Made by a program: the position numbers and the translations under genes. A DNA stretch of 23,014 bases, taken from the NCBI GenBank assembly GCA_934180065.1, contig CAKPRA010000030.1:1-23014 (forward strand), read 5' to 3'. The DNA comes from an uncultured Clostridia bacterium. Its GTDB lineage: Bacteria; Bacillota; Clostridia; TANB77; CAG-508. Positions 7,801 through 16,462 of this stretch are shown here, one piece after another. The first letter of the stretch is position 1. Each line of letters begins with the position of its first letter. The notes beneath the pieces are model-generated. The model had not been told where the DNA came from, did no database searches, and worked only from the letters and a program-made list of their open reading frames with translations.

Positions 7801-8798
7801 TTTACTATATCTCCGCAATCTTTTATATTAATATAAAAACTTCCATCACTTTCAACTTTTATTTTTTCACTATCTAGCTTTTGTGTAGTTTTGTCTATTT
7901 TTGTTATAGTTGCAGACATTTTTGATTTATAGTCATTATTAATATTCAATATTACATTATTTGCTTTCAAATAATATGGTCCAACTAATTTTTTACTTGT
8001 ATCTATTTTTGCTTTACTAGAATCAAGTGAAATAACATTTGAAACAGTTCCATTTGATTTATATGAAGAATTTTGATTTGCTAGGTATTTTAAAGCATGA
8101 TATAGATATTTAGCTGAATTCTGATCATTATCATCAATATTTGATCCTGAAAAACCTGCATTTACATATGTATCAACATTAACATTTGTTTTATTGTTAG
8201 TATAATTCCATAATACTAATTGTTCAATAACTTCAATAAAATTCCTGTTTAATATATTTCCATATTTATCTTTATTTCCACCAACAGTTTTGTTTAATGA
8301 TTTAATATTATCACTTGTTATTGTTCCATATTGATTAACTTTTTTTGCAACACTAGGTGATGTTACTAATTCTGCTAGATAAGCTAATTCAACATCTTTA
8401 TTTTTAGAATTAGATATATACATATTATCAAATAACCATAGTGCAGATCCGTAATTTTTAAAATATTTACTTGCTTCTCCACTATTATATGCATTATATT
8501 CACTATTATAAACTGAAAAACTTAAGTTTGTTCCCTCATCTATACAAAATACATTTGTGTACTTTGCATTCTTAGTATCTTGTTCTTCTTGACCTGGTGC
8601 TATACTTGGCATTTCAATATCTTTTTTTCCAGCACTTACACCCATTGGAGCAGCTCTAAAAGCCACATTAATCTGTGAATCAGCATTTGAAACTGGTATT
8701 GATATAATACTAGCTACCATAATTACTGCCATTAGTACTATTAAGACATCCCTTACTATTGGATTCTTAAAAAATGTTATTCTTTTCATTTTTAACAT
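4896..8798 (-). CDS. Large cell-surface adhesin: thioester, SpaA-like and DUF11-like domains
   Basis: This is a 1300-residue surface protein. Residues 1-40 are a signal peptide. Residues about 75-240 resemble a Gram-positive thioester domain: Cys85 in VFCIDEG and Gln193 in EQLVLWNY could form the covalent Cys-Gln bond used for host attachment. SpaA/prealbumin-like modules lie at about 385-510 and 753-875 (IVEDEAPKGF, IKETIAPEGY). Three DUF11-like modules each begin FDLALRK(F/W) at about 518, 878 and 1096 and contain NEG...(I/L)P(S/D)GL. Two of these end in acidic DSTP...GEDD tails that may bind calcium; the first ends in a diverged acidic tail. The C-terminus has VKTGSE, a hydrophobic helix (about 1273-1293) and KR, a degenerate sortase-type signal without LPxTG. 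I prefer ATG at 8798 over the in-frame TTG at 8804: the AGGAAGG site is about 10 bases from the ATG and 4 from the TTG. It has its own promoter and terminator, and no sortase gene is in the window. Confidence 0.85.
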   Translation of the reverse strand: MLKMKRITFFKNPIVRDVLIVLMAVIMVASIISIPVSNADSQINVAFRAAPMGVSAGKKDIEMPSIAPGQEEQDTKNAKYTNVFCIDEGTNLSFSVYNSEYNAYNSGEASKYFKNYGSALWLFDNMYISNSKNKDVELAYLAELVTSPSVAKKVNQYGTITSDNIKSLNKTVGGNKDKYGNILNRNFIEVIEQLVLWNYTNNKTNVNVDTYVNAGFSGSNIDDNDQNSAKYLYHALKYLANQNSSYKSNGTVSNVISLDSSKAKIDTSKKLVGPYYLKANNVILNINNDYKSKMSATITKIDKTTQKLDSEKIKVESDGSFYINIKDCGDIVKSKLDISAIYTGAKTTVEIMSNGGSAQNLINIRKTANTKPFSDEKTISYEGKYTVYLKKVKDDGTTAITNNPAKFTISGAVTKNGEKTGNDGILTIVDGKEISSVSAIDSYKIVEDEAPKGFTKYDGTISLDVKFKSKGTTFVVDKDNTKLTANGKNGTVKFDVSKENEIVIYVPNNEIETELPKFDLALRKFITKVDGKAVEDSREPVINEESLSILEKYKTAAYHHTKQSLMVQEDSLVEYTIRVYNEGEVDGVAKEITDYLPSGLSFVKIAEESSNLYTTDAKSDSKKIVIKYKGSDVIKANSIKRILNKETENVYQEVKIICKVNKGSKGYITNRAEITNYGYTDESGLWHEAKAIGDSDRDSVENTISNSLDLDNWYENAKNYTYTENGTTKTIKDYYPGVQDDDDFETVEVMSGSYKLIIRKVDSSNKNQGLEGAYFSVGTGITTKVGPTDKDGYVDVFKKQVISSPNEKKTVIIKETIAPEGYIGYDKEIRLNIATKVSNGKYVLDEKNTKIENQDGKVSLDVKSNIITVTIQNDKKDFDLALRKFITNVNNKEITSRIPKVTLTDDFKSGKVTTAIYEHTKDPVDVCTGDIVTYTIRIYNEGGLSGYASKIMDDIPDGLEYLPSNEINTKYSWKMYKEVSGNNVGTASIISYNGKKYIETQNASEADLIISDYLKNQLIKGYDANNMSTLDYRDVKVAFKVIEPTTSDRIIINYAQITEHKDNTGKTTVVDRDSTPNEWNEGEDDQDIEKIKLKYFDLALRKWVTEAIITENGQTQVIKTGHKAEDDPEDIVKVDLKKSKLKDVTVKFRYSIRVTNEGEIAGYAKEVSDYIPDGLVFNANDNPGWAQKDAKTVTTDALANTLLNPGESAEVTIVLTWVNDANNMGVKINTAEISKDYNDHGAHDVDSTPGNRNDGEDDIDIAPVMLAVKTGSEAILYVTLGVGFIAILGIGVYAIKRNII

Positions 8799-8856
8799 AT
8801 TCAACGATCCTTCCTTTCTATTATTATAGCATTATTCTGCTACAAAACTGTGTTTT

Positions 8857-8885
8857 ATTATATCACAATATTCCTCAGAATTCAA
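8857..8885 (-). promoter_or_regulatory. Sigma-A promoter for the surface-protein gene
   Basis: Minus strand TTGAAT (8885-8880), a 17-base spacer and TATAAT (8862-8857), with TGA before the -10. It drives a leader of roughly 50 bases. A second TATAAT at 8826-8821 lacks a good -35. It lies back to back with the promoter of the plus-strand orphan, with 54 bases between the two -35 boxes. Confidence 0.7.
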
Positions 8886-8939
8886 GAAATATATTGTTTT
8901 TTTTCCTTTATTTATGTAAATTTTTATTTTTAGTTACTG

Positions 8940-8968
8940 TTGACTTTTGATTTATTTTTATATATAAT
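8940..8968 (+). promoter_or_regulatory. Sigma-A promoter for the 83-residue orphan gene
   Basis: TTGACT (8940-8945), 17 bases and TATAAT (8963-8968), one of the closest matches to consensus in the window. It predicts a transcript starting near 8975 and a leader of about 88 bases. Confidence 0.78.
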
Positions 8969-8988
8969 ATTTATTATTATATACGTAT

Positions 8989-9060
8989 ATTCAAAAAGTT
9001 GATACAATCCTTAAACTTTTTTGAATCCACCATAGGATTAAAAATATCCAGGAGGGATAT
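8989..9060 (+). promoter_or_regulatory. Structured leader with the ribosome binding site in a hairpin
   Basis: Three hairpins can be drawn: ATTCAAAAAGTT (8989-9000) with AACTTTTTTGAAT (9014-9026), one bulge; AATCC (9024-9028) with GGATT (9035-9039); and ATATCC (9044-9049) with GGATAT (9055-9060). The last puts the AGGAGG site (9050-9055) in its loop and stem. An extra AATCC at 9006-9010 could compete for GGATT or GGGAT. This could be a translational switch or thermosensor; I do not recognise a known riboswitch class. Confidence 0.4.
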
Positions 9061-9062
9061 AT

Positions 9063-9314
9063 ATGTTGACAAAATACAATATAAAAAAGGATGGTCGCAC
9101 CATAGCTAAAGGTGTTTATGTATGCCTTTATAATGAAAAGTGTCCAAACTTTATTATGTATTTAAAACCTGAGGACTGGGAAGAATACAAAAAAAGCCGA
9201 ACTGATATCGGTATACTGGACACTAACTTTTCACAGCAAATTGTAAACTGTTCAAGAACTATTTATATGCATTATTTTGGTATAGAATTAGAGCCTGTCT
9301 GTGAAAAAAACTAA
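9063..9314 (+). CDS. Small hypothetical four-cysteine protein
   Basis: An 83-residue protein I do not recognise, and the only plus-strand gene here. It is well supported as a gene: an AGGAGGGA site 5-6 bases before the ATG, a near-consensus promoter upstream and a terminator directly after the stop. There is no signal peptide or membrane helix, so it is probably cytoplasmic. It holds four cysteines (C21, C27, C63, C80), with C21 and C27 in VCLYNEKCPNF. A zinc site is possible, but the spacing is not a standard zinc ribbon. Aromatic residues are frequent (YFGIELEP near the end). It is divergent from the surface-protein gene and convergent with SMC, so it is transcribed alone. The long folded leader suggests regulated expression. 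Confidence 0.75.
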   Translation: MLTKYNIKKDGRTIAKGVYVCLYNEKCPNFIMYLKPEDWEEYKKSRTDIGILDTNFSQQIVNCSRTIYMHYFGIELEPVCEKN

Positions 9315-9324
9315 TATCCTTAAT

Positions 9325-9354
9325 AAAAAGCGCTAGAGCTATCTAGCGTTTTTT
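9325..9354. terminator. Bidirectional terminator between the orphan gene and SMC
   Basis: AAAAAGCGCTAG pairs with CTAGCGTTTTTT around the loop AGCTAT, with one G-T wobble. The plus strand ends in six T and the minus strand in five T, so the hairpin can end both convergent transcripts. It lies 10 bases after the orphan stop and about 87 bases after the SMC stop. Confidence 0.9.
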
Positions 9355-9440
9355 ACTTTATATAGGATTACTATATATTACGTGTATAATTTTATTATAA
9401 AATAACTGACAACTATTATTTAAATTTTCTTCTTGCTTTA

Positions 9441-12400
9441 TTATCCCATTTCAACTTTACTTTCAGCCAGTTTCATTGAAAGTAATTTACTAACTCCATT
9501 TTCTTCCATAGTAACACCATAAACTGTATCAGCAACTTCCATAGTTCCCTTTCTATGAGTAATTACTAGGAATTGCGTTTCACTACAGAATTTTTTCAAA
9601 TATTCTGCATATCTATAAACATTTACATCATCTAAAGCTGCTTCAATCTCATCTAATATACAGAATGGTGCTGGGTTTATTTTCAATATTGCAAATAATA
9701 GAGCTATTGCAGTAAAAGCTTTCTCTCCACCAGAAAGTAACATCATATTTTGAAGTTTTTTTCCTGTTGGTTGAGCTTTAATATCAATTCCACACTCTAA
9801 AACATTTTCCTCATCTTCTAAAATTAGTTCAGCTTTACCTCCACCGAATAATTCAGTAAATACCTCATTAAAGTTTTTATTTATTAACTTGAATTTTTCG
9901 ACAAATTGCTTTTTCATCGTATCTGTAATATCTGTAATCATTTTTCTTAGCTTTGCAATTGTATTTTCTAAATCCAATCTTTGTTCACACATAAAGTCAT
10001 AACGCTCTTTTGTTTTTTTGTATTCTTCAATTGAATCAACATTTATACTTCCCAAATCCTTAATTTCAGATCTAATACTATTTACTTCTTTTTGTGTATT
10101 TTGAACATTTTCAACTTTTTTATAGTCAGTAGCTGTATTTGGGGTAAGTTCATATTCTTCCCATAAATTATTAACAACAAGCTCTATATCTTGCTCTATT
10201 TTTGTCTTCTTTACATCTATCTTTACTAAATTTCCTTTAATATCTTCTAATAAATTAAACTGCTCTGTTATAGATATTTCTATTTGTTCAGATTCCTTGC
10301 TTTTTTGAGCTCTTTCACTTTTTAATTTTTCAATTTTATCAGCACTTGTAGAAACACTACTTTGAATTTCTAAAATTTGTTTTTTCAAGTTTTCTATGCT
10401 TTCATTTAACTGCTTATCTTCAACTTTTAATTCTTCTATTTGTTTATTTTTTAATGTAATAGCATTATTATAATTTTCAATATCTTTATCTATTCTTTCA
10501 ATCATTTCATCAATAGATGATCCACTTTCATCAAATGAAGAAACTGAAATTTTCAAATTTGTTATATCAAAATTTAAATCATCTATATATTTTTGGTTTT
10601 CACTATTCTTTTCTGCAAATTCTTTAATCACATTAGAAAGCTCATTAATTTCTATTTCAAGTTCAGATAATTCTTCATCAATTTTTACTTTTTCATTTTT
10701 TATCTCATCTTTTTGTGTCAAAATTTTACTTTCTTCTAATCTAAGTTTTTGTAATGAACTTTCAAATCTTAAAACAGATTCTTCAATAGAAACTAATTTT
10801 TGCTTTTCAGTAGCATATACTATATTAAATTCCAACATTTTTTGATCTAATACCTTAGATTGTTCCACAAATTCAGATATAGATTCCTCATATTTTTGCT
10901 TATTATCTTTTACTTTTTGAATGTTACTTGTTAGTGATTTTATTTCTTCTGTTAATGAATCAATCTCTCTTCCTCTACCTAAAATATTTACAGTCTTTTG
11001 AGAAATAGATCCACCTGTAATTGCACCAGAGCTATTAATAATATCTCCTTTTACAGTTACAATTCTAAATGAATACTTATTTTCCTTTGCTAAAGCAACA
11101 CCTGTATCCATATTATCAACAATAACGGTTCTTCCCAATAAATTGTAAACAATATTTTCGTATTTTTTATTAAATTTAACCAATTCAGCTGCAATACCAA
11201 TTACTCCTGGAAATTTGCCTTTTATTTTTTCTATTCTACTAGGCTTAATAGATGAAATTGGTAGAAAAGATGCTCTTCCTAAATTATTAGCTCTTAAATG
11301 TCTTACCAATTTTTTAGCCACATCTTCATCATCTGTAACAATATTTTGAAGCATACCTCCAAGGGTCATCTCAATTGCTATTTCATATTCTTTATCCACT
11401 GAAATTAAATTTGCAATAATACCATGAACCCCTTTATTTAAGTCTGCATTTTTATCGCATTCTGTTAGTAGTGATTTAACAGCTTTAGCATAACCTTCTT
11501 TTTCTTTTTCTGTTTCAATTAAAAACTTCTGTCTAGATTCTTTTATTCTTAGTTGATATGAAATTTCGTCTATTTTATCATTATATTCTTTAATTTTATT
11601 TTCTATTTCTGTCTTTTTATTAGCATTTTCTTCAATTTCTTTTGAAAGTCGATTTTTTTCATTTTCTATTTTCGAAAAATCTTTTGAAATATTATGTTTT
11701 TCATCTCTTGCTCTATCTAAGTCAGATATTACCTCTGCCATTTCAGATTTTAAACTTCTTTGTCTTTTTTCTAGATTTTCAAAATTGGCATCCATTGTAC
11801 TTAATTGAATATTTTTTTCATATTTAAGATCTGTATTTTCTTCTATTTTTTGCTTCTTTTCTTCAATTTCAAGCTCTTGAGAAGACATTTTTGATGTTAG
11901 TTTATTAAGCTCTTGTTGTTTTTCTTCAAGCTCTTTTTCAAATTTTTCTTTATTTATGAATAATGAGTCTTTCTTTTTAGACTTATTATCTTTCTCCTCT
12001 TGCAAATCTTCTATTCTCTGTTTTGATTCATCAATCTCAGATATTAATCTCTCACTATTTTCTTTATTATGAGATATTTTTTCATTTGAAATTCCAATTT
12101 CCGAATTGATTTTCTCAATTTTATTTGTACTTTCAAAGCCAATATTCTGACACTTTTCAATCTCTGCAGTTAGATTATCAATTAAATTTTTAAGACTAAT
12201 TTTCTCATTTTGCATTTTTGACAATTTTTCATCTTCAGAATTTTTTTGCTCTTCTATAATTTTCAAATCTTCAACAATTTGATTTAATTTTTCTTTATAT
12301 GATTCAATATTATAAATAAACAATCCAACCTCAATATCTTTAAGATCTTCATGAAGCTCTAAAAATCTCTTTGCTTTTTCAGATTGTATTCTTAAAGGAT

Positions 12401-13007
12401 CTAATCCTGACTCAATTTCTGTTAAAATATCATTAATTCTAAGAAGATTTAATTTTGTTTGCTCTAGTTTTTTCTCTGATTCAGTCTTTCTTGCTCTATA
12501 TTTAACAATACCTGCCGCTTCCTCAAAAATATGCCTTCTATCTTCTGATTTATTACTTAATATTTCATCAATCTTACCTTGACCTATAATAGAATATCCG
12601 TCTTTCCCAATTCCTGTATCCATAAATAGCTCTAAAATATCTTTTAATCTACAAGGAACTTTATTTATATAATATCCCGTTTCACCACTTCTATATATTT
12701 TTCTAGTAACTGTAACTTCTGAATATTCCACAGGTAATTGACCATCTGAGTTATCAATTACTATAGAAGCTTCTGCAAAACCAAGAGATTTTCTATTTTG
12801 TGTTCCAGCAAAAATAATATCTTCAGACTTTGCCCCTCTTAAAGATTTCATACTTTGCTCACCTAAAACCCATCTAATACTGTCTGAAATATTACTTTTT
12901 CCAGATCCGTTTGGTCCAATTACTGCTGTTATTCCTGGTTTAAATTCTAAAACAGTTTTATCTGCAAAAGATTTAAAACCTTGTAATTCTAATCTTTTTA
13001 AGTACAT
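9441..13007 (-). CDS. smc: Chromosome segregation ATPase SMC
   Basis: Full-length bacterial condensin subunit of 1188 residues, the normal family size. It dimerises through its hinge and, with ScpA and ScpB, organises and segregates the chromosome. The N-terminal head has Walker A GPNGSGKSN (31-39) and a Q-loop near IIGQGKIDEIL. Coiled coil runs from about 170 to 510 and from about 675 to 1020, around a hinge at about 515-670 with the glycine-rich GAITGGS segment. The C-terminal head has signature LSGGEKAF (from 1091) and Walker B FCILDEIEAALDD (LDE at 1118-1120). It starts at ATG 13007 after AAGGAAGG. In many Firmicutes smc lies between rnc and ftsY; here neither is adjacent and it is transcribed alone from its own promoter. 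Confidence 0.97.
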   Translation of the reverse strand: MYLKRLELQGFKSFADKTVLEFKPGITAVIGPNGSGKSNISDSIRWVLGEQSMKSLRGAKSEDIIFAGTQNRKSLGFAEASIVIDNSDGQLPVEYSEVTVTRKIYRSGETGYYINKVPCRLKDILELFMDTGIGKDGYSIIGQGKIDEILSNKSEDRRHIFEEAAGIVKYRARKTESEKKLEQTKLNLLRINDILTEIESGLDPLRIQSEKAKRFLELHEDLKDIEVGLFIYNIESYKEKLNQIVEDLKIIEEQKNSEDEKLSKMQNEKISLKNLIDNLTAEIEKCQNIGFESTNKIEKINSEIGISNEKISHNKENSERLISEIDESKQRIEDLQEEKDNKSKKKDSLFINKEKFEKELEEKQQELNKLTSKMSSQELEIEEKKQKIEENTDLKYEKNIQLSTMDANFENLEKRQRSLKSEMAEVISDLDRARDEKHNISKDFSKIENEKNRLSKEIEENANKKTEIENKIKEYNDKIDEISYQLRIKESRQKFLIETEKEKEGYAKAVKSLLTECDKNADLNKGVHGIIANLISVDKEYEIAIEMTLGGMLQNIVTDDEDVAKKLVRHLRANNLGRASFLPISSIKPSRIEKIKGKFPGVIGIAAELVKFNKKYENIVYNLLGRTVIVDNMDTGVALAKENKYSFRIVTVKGDIINSSGAITGGSISQKTVNILGRGREIDSLTEEIKSLTSNIQKVKDNKQKYEESISEFVEQSKVLDQKMLEFNIVYATEKQKLVSIEESVLRFESSLQKLRLEESKILTQKDEIKNEKVKIDEELSELEIEINELSNVIKEFAEKNSENQKYIDDLNFDITNLKISVSSFDESGSSIDEMIERIDKDIENYNNAITLKNKQIEELKVEDKQLNESIENLKKQILEIQSSVSTSADKIEKLKSERAQKSKESEQIEISITEQFNLLEDIKGNLVKIDVKKTKIEQDIELVVNNLWEEYELTPNTATDYKKVENVQNTQKEVNSIRSEIKDLGSINVDSIEEYKKTKERYDFMCEQRLDLENTIAKLRKMITDITDTMKKQFVEKFKLINKNFNEVFTELFGGGKAELILEDEENVLECGIDIKAQPTGKKLQNMMLLSGGEKAFTAIALLFAILKINPAPFCILDEIEAALDDVNVYRYAEYLKKFCSETQFLVITHRKGTMEVADTVYGVTMEENGVSKLLSMKLAESKVEMG

Positions 13008-13062
13008 TTTTTAACCTTCCTTCTTATGCATATATTTTATATTTCATCTGTAATTTTTTATT

Positions 13063-13091
13063 ATGATATACTAAATCATTCAATTTATCAA
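13063..13091 (-). promoter_or_regulatory. Promoter for smc
   Basis: Minus strand TTGATA (13091-13086), a 17-base spacer and TATCAT (13068-13063). It lies between the gdpP terminator and the smc start. The -10 has two mismatches to consensus. Confidence 0.5.
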
Positions 13092-13110
13092 GTAGAAAAT
13101 TTAAGCCACA

Positions 13111-13149
13111 AAAAAAGATAATATGCAAATTATTCACATTATCCTTTTT
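13111..13149 (-). terminator. Intrinsic terminator of gdpP
   Basis: On the minus strand AAAAAGGATAAT pairs with ATTATC-TTTTTT around a loop of about 15 bases, ending in a run of six or seven T. It starts 7 bases after the gdpP stop. The stem is AT-rich and one base is bulged. Confidence 0.7.
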
Positions 13150-13155
13150 ATCATG

Positions 13156-15180
13156 TTAAATACTATCTATTAAATATTCGTTAATATTATCTATTAATTC
13201 ATTCTTAACTTCTTCAATAGTTTTACCTTCAATTTGAGCACCAGCCAATGTTATATGGCCACCTCCGCCCATTTTTTCTAATACAACCTGAACATTTATA
13301 TCTCCAATTGAACGACCGCTTATAAATACCTTACCATCATGAATTCCTATAACAAAAGAAGCACTTATATCACTTATTGTTAATAAAGTATCTGCTGCTT
13401 TCGCTCCAATTATATTAGCATTTTCATCATCTTTATCATATACTGCTATTGCAATACTATCAAAAAACACTTCAGCTTTAGAAACAATTTCTGAAACTGT
13501 GGTATATGTGTCAAAATCACTTTGAAACCATTTCTTAACTTTAATTATATCTACACCACATCTACGTAAATATGCTGCTGCTTCAAATGTTCTAACACCT
13601 GTCTTAAATGTAAAATTCTTTGTGTCCATCATAATACCAGCATATAAAGACTCAACTTCTAAATTTGTTAGCTTTATATCGTTTTTAGAATAAACAATAA
13701 GCTCTGTTACCAATTCCGCTGCTGATGAAGCATATACTTCTTGAAATGATAATATTGGGTTTTCTATATATGATGTACTCATTCTATGGTGATCAATAAC
13801 AACTATTTTATTAGTTCTTTCTAGTAGCTCTGGTACTTCAACATATGTTTTTTTATTTGTATCAACAACAATTACCAAACTTGTTGAATCAGCCATACCT
13901 AATGCATCTGACTTAGTAATAAAAACATCATCATATGTTTCATCTTCTTTAATTGTATCTATAAATTTATCTAAGCTCATTCCATATGTTTCATTAACTA
14001 TATACGCATCTTTATTAAGTGTTTTAGCAATTCTATAAATACCTAGAGAAGATCCCATTGAATCGATATCTCCATTTGCATGACCCATAATAAATATTTT
14101 CTCAGAATCAAGCATAACTTCTTCAAGTGCCTGAGAAATCATTCTAGCCTTAACTTTTGTTCTTTTTTCTATGTCCTCAGTTCTTCCACCAAAGAAAACA
14201 TATTTTCCACTTTCTCTTACAACTGCTTGATCTCCACCACGTCCAAGTGCTATATCAATACCAGCTAATGCATTTTTAAATTTTTGATAATTATCTTCTC
14301 CCTCACTAGAAATAGATATACTAAGTGTGGCTTGAACTTTTTCAGGCATATTAATTCCTTTAATTGTATCTAATATAGAGAATTTTTCTTCTTTTAGTTT
14401 TTCCAAATCTTTTTGCTCACAAACTAAAATAAATGTATCTCTTTCAGATTTTATAATCACGCCTTTAAACTCATTGGCCCAATCATAAATGTTTTTTTCT
14501 ATTTTGGCTAAGATCTGACTTTTATCTTCACCATCAATTCTTTGCATTGTTTCTTCATAATTATCAATTTTAATTACACCTATACAAACCCTTGATTTTT
14601 CAAGTTTTTCAGATAATTTTTCCTTTTCAGTTTCATCTAAAAAATATAATGTAGCCATATATTCTTTTTCTTGTTTTTTATCATTTAGTTTAATGTTATT
14701 TTTATTTCTAATATATTCACCTATAACCTTGTACTTTTTCTTATCAATTACTATGTTTGTAACAATTTTATTATCCTTAATCTTTTCATTATTTTCTATC
14801 TCTAATTTAATATCTTTTAATAAATTAGTTAAATATTTATTAATATCACAATTAGAAAATTCTTGAACAAATTTAGTATTTTTCCAAATTATATTTCCAT
14901 TTGTTTCTGTAATTAGTAATGGAAATGGCGAATTTATTAGAGATCTTTTTGAAACTTTATCAACATTGAAATTTAGCTCTTTAATATGCTCTGATAACTC
15001 AGCTTTTCTTTTATTATTAGTCCAAAAAGTATATATTAATATTACTATGTATACAATGATTGATGGTATAATACATACTGGTTTGAAAATACATAATAGG
15101 AAAAATAATATTGCAATTATAACTAAATAAACTTTTGTTTTTGAAATAAAGTTATCAAAAAACTTATTATTATTTGCCAT
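13156..15180 (-). CDS. gdpP: GdpP-type cyclic-di-AMP phosphodiesterase
   Basis: A membrane-bound DHH-DHHA1 phosphodiesterase of 674 residues that hydrolyses c-di-AMP, a second messenger controlling potassium, osmotic balance and wall stress. Domain order matches the family: two membrane helices (about 17-54), a PAS-like domain (about 75-185), a degenerate GGDEF domain (about 195-335), the DHH catalytic domain and a C-terminal DHHA1 domain. Metal ligands are visible as H367, D371 and D373 in GHANGDIDS, D440, DHH at 463-465 and D519. The substrate-binding GGGGH lies at 638-642. The start at ATG 15180 follows an AGAGGAG site. It lies 44 bases behind the AI-2E permease gene with no promoter seen between, so the two are probably cotranscribed. 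Confidence 0.95.
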   Translation of the reverse strand: MANNNKFFDNFISKTKVYLVIIAILFFLLCIFKPVCIIPSIIVYIVILIYTFWTNNKRKAELSEHIKELNFNVDKVSKRSLINSPFPLLITETNGNIIWKNTKFVQEFSNCDINKYLTNLLKDIKLEIENNEKIKDNKIVTNIVIDKKKYKVIGEYIRNKNNIKLNDKKQEKEYMATLYFLDETEKEKLSEKLEKSRVCIGVIKIDNYEETMQRIDGEDKSQILAKIEKNIYDWANEFKGVIIKSERDTFILVCEQKDLEKLKEEKFSILDTIKGINMPEKVQATLSISISSEGEDNYQKFKNALAGIDIALGRGGDQAVVRESGKYVFFGGRTEDIEKRTKVKARMISQALEEVMLDSEKIFIMGHANGDIDSMGSSLGIYRIAKTLNKDAYIVNETYGMSLDKFIDTIKEDETYDDVFITKSDALGMADSTSLVIVVDTNKKTYVEVPELLERTNKIVVIDHHRMSTSYIENPILSFQEVYASSAAELVTELIVYSKNDIKLTNLEVESLYAGIMMDTKNFTFKTGVRTFEAAAYLRRCGVDIIKVKKWFQSDFDTYTTVSEIVSKAEVFFDSIAIAVYDKDDENANIIGAKAADTLLTISDISASFVIGIHDGKVFISGRSIGDINVQVVLEKMGGGGHITLAGAQIEGKTIEEVKNELIDNINEYLIDSI

Positions 15181-15202
15181 AGAACTCCTCTTCTTTCTTC
15201 AC

Positions 15203-15226
15203 AAATAGCTATATTTTACGCTATTT
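15203..15226 (-). promoter_or_regulatory. Small hairpin between the permease gene and gdpP
   Basis: AAATAGC (15203-15209) pairs with GCTATTT (15220-15226), a 7-bp stem with a 10-base loop overlapping the permease stop codon. No T-run follows, so it is not a standard terminator; it may stabilise or tune the downstream message. Confidence 0.3.
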
Positions 15227-16376
15227 ACACAGATTTGTCAATTTTATCATTCTTTAATTTCTTTGCATAATTATATTCTATCAAATCATTTATTAATAAT
15301 TTTATAATAGCAGCCACTGGAACAGCTATAAACATTCCCATAACTCCAAAATATGCGCCACCAACTGTTACTGCAAATATAACAAGTAATGGACTAATCT
15401 TAACTGAATCTCCAACAATTTTTGGATTGATAATATTAGCATCTACTTGTTGTAAAATAATTACAACAACAGCCATTTCAATTGCTTGTGTTAAACCTCC
15501 TGTTAATAACGTTATAAAAATTGAAATTGCAACAGCAATAATTGCTCCAAAATATGGAATCATATTTAATACTCCAATAAAAATTCCAAGCATTACTGCA
15601 TATTTTACATGCATTATTGACATTGCTACAGATGTCATAATTCCTACAACTATTGCATCTGATAATTGACCTATTAAAAAGTTACAGAATATTTCATTAG
15701 ATTGCTTAAAATATTTAGTAATATTTTTATATGTATCTTTCTTAAAAGATGATTCAGCAAATTTCTTGAAAAACTTAACTATATCATTTCTTTCTAATAG
15801 TAAATATACAGAAACTATAAAAGCAACAAATATATCAAATATACCTGAAGCAAAGCTAATTACCCCTTGCGCATATTTTGTCAATTTATCCATACTAATA
15901 TAATCTTCAATTTTAAATGTAGTTAAATCATTTAAAGCTTTCATTGCCGTATCACTTTTTAGGAATGAATCTTCTGGTAAATCTGCAATTGAGTTTTTAA
16001 TTCCAACATAATATGATTGTAGGTTATTAACCAAATCTTGAAAACTTTCTATTAATAATGGAACTATAAACTTAAATGCGAAAAACAATATAAGTAGTAA
16101 AAGCAAATATACAATAAATACACTTAAGCCCCTAGCTTTTTTACTAATAAACTTTAACTTTATTTTTGAAAAAGCTCTTTCCAGTTTTTTTGAAGGTATG
16201 TATAAAATATATGCAATTATAATTCCTACTATAAAAGGGCTCAAAATTGAGAATAAATTAGAAAACCAATTTCCTATAGCAGAAAATGAATCTAATATTT
16301 TATATATAATAATTAACGATACTCCCAATGAGAACCAATATATCCATTTTTTACCTCTTTTAATTTCATCTTTCAT
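15225..16376 (-). CDS. AI-2E family permease
   Basis: A polytopic membrane protein of 383 residues from the AI-2E (UPF0118) family, which includes sporulation protein YtvI, the AI-2 exporter TqsA and Na+/H+ antiporters. Paired helices lie at about 13-60 and 83-110, a long soluble segment spans roughly 115-165, and a C-terminal bundle runs from about 165. The family signatures are present: NMIPYFGAIIA, NPKIVGDSVKISPL and FGVMGMFIAVPVAAI. The substrate cannot be read from sequence. It starts at ATG 16376 with an AAAGGAT site and has its own promoter; gdpP follows closely. Confidence 0.9.
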   Translation of the reverse strand: MKDEIKRGKKWIYWFSLGVSLIIIYKILDSFSAIGNWFSNLFSILSPFIVGIIIAYILYIPSKKLERAFSKIKLKFISKKARGLSVFIVYLLLLLILFFAFKFIVPLLIESFQDLVNNLQSYYVGIKNSIADLPEDSFLKSDTAMKALNDLTTFKIEDYISMDKLTKYAQGVISFASGIFDIFVAFIVSVYLLLERNDIVKFFKKFAESSFKKDTYKNITKYFKQSNEIFCNFLIGQLSDAIVVGIMTSVAMSIMHVKYAVMLGIFIGVLNMIPYFGAIIAVAISIFITLLTGGLTQAIEMAVVVIILQQVDANIINPKIVGDSVKISPLLVIFAVTVGGAYFGVMGMFIAVPVAAIIKLLINDLIEYNYAKKLKNDKIDKSV

Positions 16377-16408
16377 AATTATTATCCTTTCGTAATAAAC
16401 TCTTTTAT

Positions 16409-16438
16409 ATTATACCACATATTTTCAAAAAAATCCAA
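16409..16438 (-). promoter_or_regulatory. Promoter for the AI-2E permease and gdpP
   Basis: Minus strand TTGGAT (16438-16433), an 18-base spacer and TATAAT (16414-16409) preceded by TGG (extended -10). Positions 16403-16426 are identical to 17627-17650 at the M23 promoter. Confidence 0.65.
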
Positions 16439-16462
16439 TTATGTAAATAATTTCTAATATGT

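Noticed and set aside
8799..8804. In-frame TTG as the start of the surface protein
   Set aside because: The AGGAAGG site would be only about 4 bases away; the ATG at 8798 has normal spacing and begins a standard signal peptide.
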